Position numbers and translations under genes: made by a program
In this document: positions 17,727 to 28,010 of the stretch, piece by piece
Position numbering within the stretch: the first letter of the stretch is position 1
Layout: every line of letters starts with the position of its first letter
Assembly (NCBI RefSeq): GCF_904846055.1
Contig: NZ_CAJGYV010000001.1
Span: forward strand, 2,046,001-2,110,000
Direction: 5' to 3'
DNA length: 64,000 nt
Source of the DNA: Psychrobacter ciconiae
GTDB lineage: Bacteria > Pseudomonadota > Gammaproteobacteria > Pseudomonadales > Moraxellaceae
Notes under the pieces: generated by a model
The model's database searches: none
Seen by the model: only the letters and a program-made list of their open reading frames with translations
What the model was told of the DNA's origin: nothing

Positions 17727-20700
17727 ATGAGCGGTAACCTAAAAGCGTCCAATCCGCAATCTGCGCCAAATTTTTCGCAATCCGCCATCGCTGCCGCCGT
17801 TGCCAGTATTTTATTTGGGGTGATGAGCAGCCCTGCAATCGCTGCCAGCAATCCTGTAGAAAACAGCTCTTATCTATTTGAAAACCTAAAAGACGACCAG
17901 CAACTTGAGGCGTTACGACTGAAGCAACAAGTGGAGGCGGGTCGGGCAGACCCTGCGCAACTGGATGAATTTCTTAAGCAAGCGCTTGAGAACAATAATG
18001 GTCGTGGCGCCAGTCAACAAGACCCAGCCCCAACGCCGCAAATATCACACCATGAGCTTTGGCAACAAGCAAAAGAAGCCCAGCAGCAAAGTCGTCAAGT
18101 GTTAACATCGCAGCAAATCGAGCGAGAAATCGCCCTAAACAAAAGCATGCAGCAGCCAACCAATAACCGAAATGGTTTTAACGCGCCTGTGGCGACCCTT
18201 GACAATAACACCGCACCCATCGGTTTTGACCGCAGTTTAGATGCCGCCGCCTTACCTGCGCCGACCAACTTGCAGACCTTAGGGCTTACTGACAATCAAG
18301 ACACTGAAGCCGTGAGCGGGGCGATAAATGAAACTGTGACAGCAGATCTGCAAAATGAAACGCCAAACCCAGCTGAAAACCTCACCCCCAGTGAGTTGAA
18401 CGCGCAAATCAGCGCCGGAAAACTGCCGCAATCGGCAAATAGCGACGACCCATTGGACCCAAGCGATTATCTGCCGGACTATCAGGTTGATGATAAAACC
18501 ATAGCCGTCAGTGACAGTATCGAACAAGCCACAAAGCCAAAGCCGCGCGCGCGTAAGAAAGTAAGCTTGGTGAAGCGTTTATATAACCGTTTTTTTAATG
18601 ATGGTTATGTGGCGCTGCCTCACGTTGAAACCACCGTAAATGTTCAATCAAAAGACGACTTGAGCAAAATAAAAAATGGTCAGCCACTTAAAAACATCAA
18701 AGCGGCTTTGGATGACACCACCATACAATCGGTTGCTGACTTTACCGCCGCCCTGCCAAGGCTTCGGCAAACTGCCCTTGATGCTGCGCGCGCCGTGGGG
18801 TATTACGACGTCAAACTGCGCCTGACTCAGCCAAACCCTGACACCATCAACGTTATTATAGAGCAGCTTGGAGAGCCAGTTAAAGTTGAAGAAAACCCCG
18901 TTTATGAAGTTCGCGGTGAGGGCGCCACACAGCCTGAATTTGTTAAGCTTCAACAAGAGCTGCTACCAAAAGCCGGCGAGACTTTTAATCATGGCGTTTA
19001 TAAAAACAGTAAAGCTGCCCTTGAAAGCTTGAGCAGCACTTATGGCTATTTTGATCATAGATGGTTAAACAAATCGGTAGATATTATCTTACCGGACAAT
19101 GTTGCTGATGTCTTGGTGATTTATGACACCGGAAAGCGCTATGCCTTTGATGACGTGGTTTTTTATACTTATGATCGAGAAAACCGCGAGCTGACCGCTG
19201 ATCCTGATAAGCTGCCGGTTGAGATATCCTTATTGCGCAAATTGTATGACTTTCGCGAAGATGACCCTTATTTTCGCCCAAGTGTCACCAAGCTCAGTAA
19301 CGACTTGTCGGCGACGCGCTATTTTAATACGGTAAACGTCGAAACCATTTTGCCACCGGACGAGCGCAGTAAAGCCAGCACCCTTGCTTTTGATAATAGC
19401 TCAACCCCTGATGACACAGATGCCAATGGTATTAACGGCAGCGCGGATGACAGTTTATTGGCGGCAAAAATAACCGATAGCGACGATCAGCTGTCGCAAA
19501 TGACCACCACAGCCGACAGCAGCGCGAGCAACGTAAGTGGCGATGATGAAGATATTGCGCCCATCAATTTTGAAATCGATGAAGCCACTCATGAAAAGCT
19601 GCTTGCCATCAAACAAAAAGCCAACCGTTTAAGCAATCTGCCGAACGACCGCGTTTTGGATGAAAAACAGCGCTCAAGCGACAGTCTGCTAGGGAAAATT
19701 AGCGACTCTATCAGCAAGGTTGCCAAAAAAATCCTTCCAGATGATGAGCCGTTAAGTCTTGATGACAGCTTTGTGCCGCCAAAACTTGCCAATAAAAAAA
19801 CACCAGAAGAAGTATTTTTGGATAAAAAAGTGCCGCTTTATGTGTTCGTTTCTGCCAACAAGCCGCGCGATGCCCAAGTTGGGATTGGTTATGGTACAGA
19901 TACGGGCGTTCGAGCTACCGCCAAGATTGATTATAATTTGATTAATAAAAAAGGCTATCAGGCTGGCGCGGAAACCGCCTTATCAAGAATCAATAAAAGC
20001 GCTACGGTTTATGGTAGCAGACCGCTGTCGCATCCGCTCAATGACAAGCTTGAAGCCAAACTGACTTATGAAGAGGAGCTGATTGATCAAGGTGAAGGTA
20101 GCTTTGATTTATCCACCAAAACGCTCAAAGCTGCCCTTGCTCGCAATATGCATAAGGACAGCGGCTGGGATCGCAGCTACTTTGTACGCTACCGCTTGGA
20201 TGAGCTTGAAACGGGCGTTGATGATACAGAGCTTAAAGACTTGCCCATTCGCTTTACCTCCTCTAAGCCTAGACAGCAGGCTTTGCTATTCGGTTATGGC
20301 ATGAGCAAAACGACTGCGGATAGTGCCACCAATCCCACTCGAGGCTACCGCCAATACTATGGCGTTGAGGCAGGCTCAAAAAGCGTGGCAAGCGATACGG
20401 ACTTAGCGATTTTGCATGCAGGGCTAAGCGGTATTTACACCTTTGGGGCGGACAAAAAGCATCAAGTATTGGGGCGCTTGGAGTCGGGCTACATTTGGGC
20501 GGATGATTTTTATGATGTGCCTTATAAGTTACGCTTTTTTGCAGGCGGCGATCAGAGCATTCGTGGCTACGATTACAACAGCTTGTCGCCGATTGACAAA
20601 GGCTATTTGACAGGCGGTCAAATTTTAGCGGTTGGTAGTGCAGAATATAACTACGAGTTTAAACCAGGTTTTCGCGGCGCTGTATTTACCGACGTGGGCA

Positions 20701-20861
20701 ACGCTTATGATAAAAATTTTGATGCGGAAACGAAAGTTGGCGTTGGCGTTGGTATTCGCTGGGCGTCGCCTATTGGCGTGGTTCGCGCCGATGTTGCAGC
20801 AGGGGTGAGCGAAGATGATATCCCCATTCGCTTGCACTTTTTTATCGGCTCGCCGCTGTAA
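17727..20861 (+). CDS. tamA: Omp85-family outer-membrane translocation subunit TamA, extended form
   Basis: 1044 residues; E. coli TamA has 577. A signal peptide ends near SPAIAA (residue 38). Residues 40-290 are Gln/Asn/Pro/Asp-rich and probably disordered, ending in a basic RKKVSLVKRLYNRFF stretch. POTRA domains occupy about 290-540. A second acidic Ser/Asp-rich insert (about 541-700) separates POTRA from the 16-strand barrel, which starts at VPLYVFVSANKPRDA. FFAGGDQSIRGYDYNS is the conserved barrel motif, and the chain ends in an aromatic-alternating final strand with Leu at the C-terminus. With TamB it forms the TAM complex spanning the periplasm. The following tamB gene confirms the identity. 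Confidence 0.93.
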   Translation: MSGNLKASNPQSAPNFSQSAIAAAVASILFGVMSSPAIAASNPVENSSYLFENLKDDQQLEALRLKQQVEAGRADPAQLDEFLKQALENNNGRGASQQDPAPTPQISHHELWQQAKEAQQQSRQVLTSQQIEREIALNKSMQQPTNNRNGFNAPVATLDNNTAPIGFDRSLDAAALPAPTNLQTLGLTDNQDTEAVSGAINETVTADLQNETPNPAENLTPSELNAQISAGKLPQSANSDDPLDPSDYLPDYQVDDKTIAVSDSIEQATKPKPRARKKVSLVKRLYNRFFNDGYVALPHVETTVNVQSKDDLSKIKNGQPLKNIKAALDDTTIQSVADFTAALPRLRQTALDAARAVGYYDVKLRLTQPNPDTINVIIEQLGEPVKVEENPVYEVRGEGATQPEFVKLQQELLPKAGETFNHGVYKNSKAALESLSSTYGYFDHRWLNKSVDIILPDNVADVLVIYDTGKRYAFDDVVFYTYDRENRELTADPDKLPVEISLLRKLYDFREDDPYFRPSVTKLSNDLSATRYFNTVNVETILPPDERSKASTLAFDNSSTPDDTDANGINGSADDSLLAAKITDSDDQLSQMTTTADSSASNVSGDDEDIAPINFEIDEATHEKLLAIKQKANRLSNLPNDRVLDEKQRSSDSLLGKISDSISKVAKKILPDDEPLSLDDSFVPPKLANKKTPEEVFLDKKVPLYVFVSANKPRDAQVGIGYGTDTGVRATAKIDYNLINKKGYQAGAETALSRINKSATVYGSRPLSHPLNDKLEAKLTYEEELIDQGEGSFDLSTKTLKAALARNMHKDSGWDRSYFVRYRLDELETGVDDTELKDLPIRFTSSKPRQQALLFGYGMSKTTADSATNPTRGYRQYYGVEAGSKSVASDTDLAILHAGLSGIYTFGADKKHQVLGRLESGYIWADDFYDVPYKLRFFAGGDQSIRGYDYNSLSPIDKGYLTGGQILAVGSAEYNYEFKPGFRGAVFTDVGNAYDKNFDAETKVGVGVGIRWASPIGVVRADVAAGVSEDDIPIRLHFFIGSPL

Positions 20862-21066
20862 TCGGGAAATTTAACGTATAAAAACAATGATTAATATTTG
20901 TTTATCAAGAAATTTACGTTATCATCATCAAGCTTATTAAAAGTCACTGTGTTTATGCCAACTTGTTAATTTGAAGTAATTTACCAATATAAAGTCGTTT
21001 TAATATAAAGTAGCTTACGACAATCTTTGTTTTGACGGTCGTTATCTTTTATTGCTGTTGAGAGTC

Positions 21067-24000
21067 ATGTCACCCACCAATCCGCTGCCCACTCCAAATC
21101 CAAACGACGATCCGGCGCAGCGTGATGCTCGGATGGTTCGGCACTGGTTTCCGCTGTCATTTTTGCTTAAGCTGTTGATTTTAATAGCTATTGTTTTGGC
21201 ATTAATGATTGCCATTTTTCTTTATATGGCAGGAACAGACGGCGGCACCAAGTTTATTTTGGACAAAGTCAGCTCTGAGGCTGGAATCAGCTTTAAATAT
21301 GGCGAGGGCAACCTTCGCGACGGGCTTTGGGTCACCGATATTGACATTAAAGCGACCGATGACTTGGAAGTCTTGGTTGACAAAGCTTATGTCCAAATTG
21401 GCTGGCGGGCAGTCTTTGCTAAAGAAGTTCACCTTCGCAATGCCGATGTTAACGTCATTGAAATCATTAATAAAAAACCGCCTACTGATGAGCCTTACGA
21501 TTATAAAACGCTCAAGTTACCGGTCAATTTGCGCTTTGATTCTGCCAAAGTAAAGCGTATCGTTTACAAGCAGGTCACCCGCGACCCGATAGTGGTTCAT
21601 GATATCAGCGCCCGCGATTTGACTTGGGTTGGCAGCAAGGTCAGCGTCGGTCGCGGCGATTTGTTTTATGGCGACTTGGTTAAGGTGAGCGCCCTTGCAG
21701 GCGATATCGATTTTCAGGGCGATTACCCGTTGGATTTAAGCGCCATAGCTGAGGTGAGCGCCCTTGAAAAGGTCTATATTGCGCCACTGAACATCACGGC
21801 TACTGGAAGCTTAAAGCGCGCCGTTGGTAAGATCAAAAGCCGCTACAACGAAGGCGACGTTGAAGGCGATGTGGTGGTTCAAGCCCTTGATAAAGGGACG
21901 CCTTTTCAAGCCAAGCTGCGTTGGGATGATGTGCTTATTCCCTATTTAGAGTCGCAAGACATTCATCTAAAAGATGGTTTGTTGACCGCTGATGGTGTTC
22001 TGTCTGAAATAAATCTGCGCATCAACAGCGAGCTTTCTGCCAAAGATATCCCCTCAGGGCACTATCAAGGTCGAGCGGTATTGGTCGACAAAGCGCTGAA
22101 GATTGACAGGCTTGATGCCAAAGTTCCTGAAGGCAATTTGCTGCTGCAAGGCAATTTAGACTGGAAATACAGCTTTGATGCCAAAGTGACTGCAACCAGT
22201 AACCGCTTTAATCTGCAAGACGCCATTCCAAATGAGTTCGCTGACTATAAGGTCTATGCACCGCGCTACCTAGACGGCAAAATATCGTTCCATTATCAGC
22301 AAAAAAATACAGTAGGCAATACCCAAATTAATGCCGATTTGCGCCAAAAAGATGGCGAGCGTGTCAATGCCAAGCTGGTTCGCGGTAAAGTATCCGCTAA
22401 ATCAAAGCAGCCTGCGCCTTGGTATATCGATGCCAATTGGCAGCAGCTTATCCGTCATAATTTACCCAATATCGGCGAGGTGGACAGCCCAAGCGGTCGC
22501 GCGAGCGTGATTGTCAGCGGCAGCAAGCTTTCTGTCGATGCCCATGCCGATATCAATAAATTAAATGCAGCGCCAAAAGGCGTTTATGATGTTCAATTGG
22601 CAAAATCTGGTGATGTCATCACCATCAATCACCTTGATTATAATGGCGTGATTGGTGACTTATCAGGTAAGGGCAGCATTGAGCTTGCTCGTAACAATAA
22701 GCCATTAACGTGGCAAATTGACGCGCAAACCAAAGGGCTTTTGCCCAAAAAATACAACGCTGATTTACCGCTTGAGCGCTTAAGCGGTCGTATTAGCGCT
22801 CGCGGTCGCATGCTTAATATCAGCAAAGGTCGCGACCGTGGTCAGCGTCATATTTTCTCCTTTACCAATACTGATTTAACAGCCGTTCTTGATGCCTCGC
22901 AAGATGAGCGCGCCATTAAAATTGATGGCTCAGGAAATGCCAGCGTTGATATTCTTGGCGGTGAGCTGACCAAATTTGATGCCAAGTTTGACGGTCATCT
23001 CAATACCAAAGACGTTCCTAAAGGTCGCCTCATTATTGATGCTGCCGGAACGCCGAAGCTCATTCGTGTTAAAAATCTGAATTACGCAGGGGAGGCGGGC
23101 GCGGTTCAAGCCCAAGGCGTGATAGATTTGCAGCGCAATATTAGTTGGGATATCTCAGGTCATTTTGACCAATTTAACTTGGGGTATTTTTTGCCCAATA
23201 ATGCCGCGATAATTTCCGGCGATTTGGTCACCAATGGCGAGTGGCAACCTGCTCCCAAAAACAGCAAAGCGGCAGGAAATTTACAAAAATTTGCCGTCGA
23301 TTTTAATGGTGTTTTGGACGCCAAGCAGCTTCCGGCAGGAAGTTTGCAAATAAAAGCTGCCGGTGATACCAAAAATATCACCATTGAGCGCTTGTCGCAT
23401 CGAGGCGCGGCAGGTGAGATTGATGCCAGTGGCACCGTCAACTTGCAAAACGGCATTTCTTGGAACATCAAAGCTGCGATGAATCAGTTTAACTTGGGCT
23501 ATTTTTTAAAAGATACCCCAAGTGTCATTACCGGGACCGTAAACAGCAATGGTCGCTGGGGCAAAAATGAGCAAGTCATTAATCTTAATGATTTGAACCT
23601 AAACGGTGTGGTTAAAGGCGAGCCTTTATCCGCAAAAGGCAGCTTGAATGTCAAACTGCATTTGCCAGAGGATATCGCGGCTTACTTTAAAAAACTGCAA
23701 GCTCAAGAGGCAGCAGCGCAGTACCAGCAAGCCCGCGCCTTGATTGAGCAGTTAGATGCCAACAACTTGGTTATCCGTTTAGGAAACAATTACATCACTG
23801 CCAATGGTAACGCCAAAAATTTACAAGCTGATGTTAATATCACCAGTCTTGACCAGTTATCGCCTAAGCTTAGCGGTAAAGTGAATGGTGGCATCACCTT
23901 GTTACAGTCGGCAAACCAAGCCCTGCCAACACTTTATATTGATTTGGTTGGCGAGCGTCTTGCTTTGTCTGGCTTGATTTTACGTCAAGGTCAAATTCGT

Positions 24001-26058
24001 GGCAAGATTGTAAATTTAGCCACCAGTCCAAGTCAGCTGATTGTTCATGCTGAAGGTCTTGATTTGGCAAACCAAAGCTTTAAGGCGCTGGATTTAAGCT
24101 TTGATGGCACAGAGCAGGCGCATACGGTCAATATAGACGTGGCTCATGAAAAAATTGAAGCAATGGCGCGCCTTCAAGGTGGTTTTGACCGCAAAACACT
24201 CACTTGGTCGGGCGCGATTGGTAACGGTCAGTTAAAATCCGAGCTTGCCACCCTTGATCAGTTGCAGCCTGCGCAACTGATCGTAAATTTGCCGAAAACC
24301 AATAATGGCAAAGCCGATGATTTAAAAGTCAAGCTTGCCGCTCACTGCTGGCACGCCGAAGACCAATCAGGAAAGCTTTGCCTTCGTGAAAACTTAATCG
24401 CTTCTGCCTCACAAGGTCAAGTCAACTTAGCCGTCCAGCAGCTTGATACCTCGCTATTTGCAGCATTGCTTCCTGATGAGCTGACTTGGAATGGCAAAAT
24501 CAATGGTCGGGCGATTGTCGGTTGGCAAAAAGGACGACCACCAACGATCAACACGACCCTGTATTCAGACAATGGCAAAATTGGGCTTCTTCAAGACGGT
24601 GATGCTGAGCCGGTCATCTTGCCTTATCAGCGTGTCTCTCTCATCGCCATGTCGGTTGCTGATGGTCTAAAACTACGCTCCGACATCAATACCGGTCGCG
24701 GCGCTCGCGGCTATGCTGAAGTGGTTGTTGACCCCTATAAGCCCAACAAGCCCATTTCAGGGGCGCTGGTATTAAATGAGCTTAACTTAGCCATTTTTAA
24801 ACCATTTTTCCCAGGAATGCGAGTGTTAGAGGGCAATATCACCATGGCAGGCGGTCTTGGCGGCAGCTTAACCAAACCGCAGTTTTATGGCGATGTGAAG
24901 CTAAATAATGGTCGCATTGCCATGCTTGATTTACCCATTAATCTGACCAAGGTTAACGCCACCGCCAAAATTCGCGGTACTGATGCCGTTATCGATGGGA
25001 GATTTAGTAGTGGCACGGGTAATGGCGTGCTTTCGGGAAATATCGATTGGCAGCAAAAACTGCAAGCTAAGCTAAGTATTGAGGGCGAGCGTTTGGTACT
25101 GACTCAGCCGCCGCTATTGCTTGCTGAAGTCAATCCTGATATTGACATCATCGTCCGCCCAACCGACCGCTATGTCAATATTGAAGGTGCGATCAGTGTC
25201 CCATCCGCGACCATTCGCCCCCCTGAAGCCAGCGAAGATATCATCACCCAAACTGAAGATGCCGTGGTGCTTAACCGAGAGCCATCGGGGAGCATTGAGG
25301 ATGTCTTGAGAGTCACTAAGCCTTGGTCTATTAATGCCGACATTGGTGTGGATTTGGGCGACGATGTGAACTTCCGTGGTTTTGGGGCAGTTATTCCACT
25401 GGCAGGGGCGCTTAATGTCACCCAAAGTGGTCAAGGGGTGATGAATGCAAAAGGCGTCATTCAGGTATCACGGCGCACCAATGTCAATATCTTTGGGCAA
25501 AGCCTTGAGCTAAACTACGGTCAAGTGCGCTTTAACGGCGATGTGATGAAGCCAAATTTAAGCATTGAGGCAGTCAAAAACATCAGCGGTAAAACCGTTG
25601 GACTGCGCGTCAAAGGCAATACCGAAAGCCCAAACATCATCGTCTTTAATAACGCAGGGCTCACTCAGCAGCAAGCCATGAATGCGCTGGTCACCGGCCG
25701 CATTGACAACAAAAGCGCCACCCAAATCAGTGAGCAAGGGTTTAAATCCGAGGTGACCAACAACTTAGCAGCGGCAGGGCTGAGCTTTGGCTTGAGCGGC
25801 ACGCGCAGCCTCACCAATCAAATTGGCAAAGCCTTTGGGCTGCAAAGTCTGACCGTCGATGCCTCAGGGAATAGCGAAGACACTAACGTCAACGTCACCG
25901 GCTATGTAACGCCTGATTTATATATCCGCTATGGTGTTGGCGTCTTTAATGCCCAAAACAGCTTATCGATTCGCTATCAGTTAACGCGGCGCATTTATAT
26001 TGAAGCCACCTCTGCTGCTGAAAACGCCGTTGACGTGGTTTATAGTTGGCAGTTTTAA
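21067..26058 (+). CDS. tamB: Translocation and assembly module subunit TamB
   Basis: 1663 residues from the ATG at 21067 (GAG upstream); an in-frame TTG at 21052 is less likely. One N-terminal membrane helix (about 29-57) anchors it in the inner membrane. A very long repetitive beta-rich body follows, including segments with recurrent DISGHFDQFNLGYFLP-like and MNQFNLGYFLKD-like units. The C-terminal DUF490 domain from about 1330 carries RRTNVNIFGQSLELNYGQV and ends YIEATSAAENAVDVVYSWQF. TamB-like proteins form hydrophobic grooves that move phospholipids to the outer membrane and help assemble outer-membrane proteins. It is separated from tamA by 205 bases and ends at a strong terminator. Confidence 0.95.
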   Translation: MSPTNPLPTPNPNDDPAQRDARMVRHWFPLSFLLKLLILIAIVLALMIAIFLYMAGTDGGTKFILDKVSSEAGISFKYGEGNLRDGLWVTDIDIKATDDLEVLVDKAYVQIGWRAVFAKEVHLRNADVNVIEIINKKPPTDEPYDYKTLKLPVNLRFDSAKVKRIVYKQVTRDPIVVHDISARDLTWVGSKVSVGRGDLFYGDLVKVSALAGDIDFQGDYPLDLSAIAEVSALEKVYIAPLNITATGSLKRAVGKIKSRYNEGDVEGDVVVQALDKGTPFQAKLRWDDVLIPYLESQDIHLKDGLLTADGVLSEINLRINSELSAKDIPSGHYQGRAVLVDKALKIDRLDAKVPEGNLLLQGNLDWKYSFDAKVTATSNRFNLQDAIPNEFADYKVYAPRYLDGKISFHYQQKNTVGNTQINADLRQKDGERVNAKLVRGKVSAKSKQPAPWYIDANWQQLIRHNLPNIGEVDSPSGRASVIVSGSKLSVDAHADINKLNAAPKGVYDVQLAKSGDVITINHLDYNGVIGDLSGKGSIELARNNKPLTWQIDAQTKGLLPKKYNADLPLERLSGRISARGRMLNISKGRDRGQRHIFSFTNTDLTAVLDASQDERAIKIDGSGNASVDILGGELTKFDAKFDGHLNTKDVPKGRLIIDAAGTPKLIRVKNLNYAGEAGAVQAQGVIDLQRNISWDISGHFDQFNLGYFLPNNAAIISGDLVTNGEWQPAPKNSKAAGNLQKFAVDFNGVLDAKQLPAGSLQIKAAGDTKNITIERLSHRGAAGEIDASGTVNLQNGISWNIKAAMNQFNLGYFLKDTPSVITGTVNSNGRWGKNEQVINLNDLNLNGVVKGEPLSAKGSLNVKLHLPEDIAAYFKKLQAQEAAAQYQQARALIEQLDANNLVIRLGNNYITANGNAKNLQADVNITSLDQLSPKLSGKVNGGITLLQSANQALPTLYIDLVGERLALSGLILRQGQIRGKIVNLATSPSQLIVHAEGLDLANQSFKALDLSFDGTEQAHTVNIDVAHEKIEAMARLQGGFDRKTLTWSGAIGNGQLKSELATLDQLQPAQLIVNLPKTNNGKADDLKVKLAAHCWHAEDQSGKLCLRENLIASASQGQVNLAVQQLDTSLFAALLPDELTWNGKINGRAIVGWQKGRPPTINTTLYSDNGKIGLLQDGDAEPVILPYQRVSLIAMSVADGLKLRSDINTGRGARGYAEVVVDPYKPNKPISGALVLNELNLAIFKPFFPGMRVLEGNITMAGGLGGSLTKPQFYGDVKLNNGRIAMLDLPINLTKVNATAKIRGTDAVIDGRFSSGTGNGVLSGNIDWQQKLQAKLSIEGERLVLTQPPLLLAEVNPDIDIIVRPTDRYVNIEGAISVPSATIRPPEASEDIITQTEDAVVLNREPSGSIEDVLRVTKPWSINADIGVDLGDDVNFRGFGAVIPLAGALNVTQSGQGVMNAKGVIQVSRRTNVNIFGQSLELNYGQVRFNGDVMKPNLSIEAVKNISGKTVGLRVKGNTESPNIIVFNNAGLTQQQAMNALVTGRIDNKSATQISEQGFKSEVTNNLAAAGLSFGLSGTRSLTNQIGKAFGLQSLTVDASGNSEDTNVNVTGYVTPDLYIRYGVGVFNAQNSLSIRYQLTRRIYIEATSAAENAVDVVYSWQF

Positions 26059-26092
26059 GACGCTTAGTTTTAAAATTAAGATTGCGACCATA

Positions 26093-26119
26093 AAAAAACG
26101 CCTGATTAAAGGCGTTTTT
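26093..26119 (+). terminator. tamAB terminator
   Basis: AAAAAAACGCCT, a GATTAA loop, AGGCGTTTTTG. It lies 35 bases after the tamB stop and has A and T tails. Confidence 0.88.
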
Positions 26120-26124
26120 GTTTT

Positions 26125-26160
26125 AAAAAATAACAGCGCTGACTTGAAGTTAAGCGCTGC
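26125..26160 (-). terminator. hemP terminator
   Basis: CAGCGCT (26134-26140) pairs with AGCGCTG (26153-26159); on the minus strand it is followed by TTATTTTTT. The stem begins directly at the hemP stop codon. It stands back to back with the tamB terminator. Confidence 0.75.
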
Positions 26161-26324
26161 TATTTGGTCAAAATCAGGCGATTGTTGCGGGTTAAACGCA
26201 AGCGATATTCTTCGCCTTCATGCTCGATGCGAACTTCTTTAGTCAAGGCAAATAAATGCTGAGATTGTAAGGTTGGCAGACGGTTTTCGCGGCAGTTTAG
26301 GTAGCGAGAAATAACGAGGCTCAT
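26160..26324 (-). CDS. hemP: Hemin uptake protein HemP
   Basis: 54 residues, overlooked by length-based gene finding. The C-terminal half reads VRIEHEGEEYRLRLTRNNRL followed by ILTK, matching the HemP family core (EGxxYxLRxTRxxKLILTK). AAAGGA lies six bases before the ATG. A Fur box is about 100 bases upstream. HemP usually sits beside hemin-receptor or TonB genes and in Rhizobia/Burkholderia relatives acts in induction of heme uptake; here it is solitary, facing tamB. Function as a heme-uptake regulator or effector is inferred from the family. Confidence 0.88.
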   Translation of the reverse strand: MSLVISRYLNCRENRLPTLQSQHLFALTKEVRIEHEGEEYRLRLTRNNRLILTK

Positions 26325-26421
26325 GACAAATTCCTTTAGGTAATATCAGTTATTAAAATATGCTTGGGGAGGATCTTCAGCAGCAGCGAGCGATTTTACT
26401 GCCCTGACTTTTTAAGTTAAC

Positions 26422-26440
26422 GATAACCATTATCATTTAT
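26422..26440 (-). promoter_or_regulatory. Fur box upstream of hemP
   Basis: GATAACCATTATCATTTAT closely follows the 19-bp Fur consensus (GATAATGATAATCATTATC). It lies 98 bases upstream of the hemP ATG and about 170 bases before the divergent Nudix gene. Iron repression of hemP is the likely outcome; an effect on the Nudix gene cannot be excluded. Confidence 0.8.
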
Positions 26441-26607
26441 GGCTTGAAGAATTGCAAGCCTTTACTAAATAATAATCCTTAAGTTATGTAAACAGAAGTC
26501 AATCCATAACACATGATTTTTGCCCTGATATTGAATGATGGTAGCGTTTTTATTATAAAATCCATTTAGCTGCCAAATTACTTTTAAATTATGATTATGA
26601 AATTATT

Positions 26608-27681
26608 ATGATTACCTTAAATTCTATATCAAAACAAGTTGTCCACGTTGCGGTTGCCGTCATTCGTTATCAGGACGAGTTTTTATTAGGTTATCGCAGT
26701 CGCCATCAGCATCAAGGCGAGTTGTTTGAGTTTGTCGGCGGCAAGATTGAAGCCGGCGAAACCGCAACTGATGCGCTTTGCCGCGAGGTGCTTGAAGAAA
26801 CAGGATTGGATATTTATCAAAATAAGCTGCTTAAACTTGGTAGGATTTGGCATGATTATGCAGATAAAAGCGTCTGCCTTCATGTTTTTCAGATTAGCCT
26901 AAGCAATACGCAGTTTAAGAAATATCGCCAAAAATCACACGGTCTTGAAAATCAGCCGCTTATTTGGGCAAGTAAGACTGAACTCTTAGCCCAGAGATTT
27001 CCACTTCCTAAAGCCAATATGACGATTTTAGCTTGGCTAAGTCTTCCTGATTGCTTAGCGGTCACATTACCAGTGACGGAGTTTGAGCCGCCCTTTGATT
27101 GGCTTGACTATCATCAAACCGCCATCCCTAAGCACGCTTGGGTTTATGTCCGCCCAAAAGCTAGCCTTGAAGGGCAGGGCGCGGTTAGCGATGTGGAATT
27201 ATCAAAGCAGCTTATCAGTCAGCGCTCCGATATCAAGGTGATTTTGCCGGTATCTGTAGCTCAAAAGCTAGATGACAGCAGCCAAATGCTACCGCAACTT
27301 ATGGCAGGGCATTTATCACAATCTGAGCTGTTAGCACCAGATTTTGGCGGTCTTAAGCTTACAAAGTTCAATCATCCTTTGGTTGTGAGTTGTCATGATG
27401 ATCAGAGCATCAAAGCTGCCAATACACTTGCAAAATTAAGACTGTCGCAGCAGTTGCCGCCAGTGCTAGCTATTTTACTTGCTCCCGTGCTGCCCACAAT
27501 GTCGCATCCTAATGAGCCGGCGCTTGGCTGGCAAGCTTGGTCAGATCTTGCTGCGCTTGCTGATGTTCCTGTCATTGCCCTAGGTGGATTATCGCCGGAG
27601 CAATTTGACACAGCGCAGGGTTTTGGCGCCATGACCATTTCAGGAATCCGGCAGTTTTTAGAAAAAATTGAAAGGTGCTGA
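26608..27681 (+). CDS. Nudix (MutT-like) hydrolase fused to a ThiE/TenI-like domain
   Basis: 357 residues. The Nudix box is intact: GKIEAGETATDALCREVLEE followed by TGL, at about residues 47-69. The N-terminus VVHVAVAVIRYQDEFLLGYR is MutT-like. The second half is a thiamine-phosphate-synthase-type TIM barrel (about 165-357), with LAILLAPVLPT and VIALGGLSPEQF near its end, resembling the phosphate-binding region. The same fusion is known in Pseudomonas and Acinetobacter, where it is annotated as 8-oxo-dGTP diphosphatase. The MutT part probably removes 8-oxo-dGTP; whether the ThiE-like part is active is unknown, as its catalytic residues are not evident to me. No strong ribosome site is visible before the ATG. 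Confidence 0.88.
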   Translation: MITLNSISKQVVHVAVAVIRYQDEFLLGYRSRHQHQGELFEFVGGKIEAGETATDALCREVLEETGLDIYQNKLLKLGRIWHDYADKSVCLHVFQISLSNTQFKKYRQKSHGLENQPLIWASKTELLAQRFPLPKANMTILAWLSLPDCLAVTLPVTEFEPPFDWLDYHQTAIPKHAWVYVRPKASLEGQGAVSDVELSKQLISQRSDIKVILPVSVAQKLDDSSQMLPQLMAGHLSQSELLAPDFGGLKLTKFNHPLVVSCHDDQSIKAANTLAKLRLSQQLPPVLAILLAPVLPTMSHPNEPALGWQAWSDLAALADVPVIALGGLSPEQFDTAQGFGAMTISGIRQFLEKIERC

Positions 27682-28010
27682 TGATCTGTTAGAAAAACAA
27701 ACAAAAAAATTCACTCAAAGCTTGAGAATTACAAAGCCGTTACAGTGTATTCCAAATGGTGAATAAAGCCCAATTCGCTTACAAACCGTTGCTTTTTCCT
27801 ACATTGCTGCACTGTTTTATTGAAAGTGGCGTCCTTAATATAGAATATAAATTAATAAAGTGACGTAGCAGCAATTTTTAAAATAAAACAAGGCGTTAAG
27901 CGCTAAATTAATGCTTAAAATTTTAGGGCGTTGAAATATGCTGTTAACTGAAGCCACTTGTTAATATTCGGATTAGCAAACCAATATTTAATGAATAAGC
28001 GTGGTGTAAT
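27682..28010. other. Noncoding region before the lipocalin gene
   Basis: 329 AT-rich bases with no credible frame. An imperfect hairpin (CGCTAAATT with AATTTTAGGGCG) occurs at about 27900-27935, possibly in the leader of the next gene. Confidence 0.4.
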
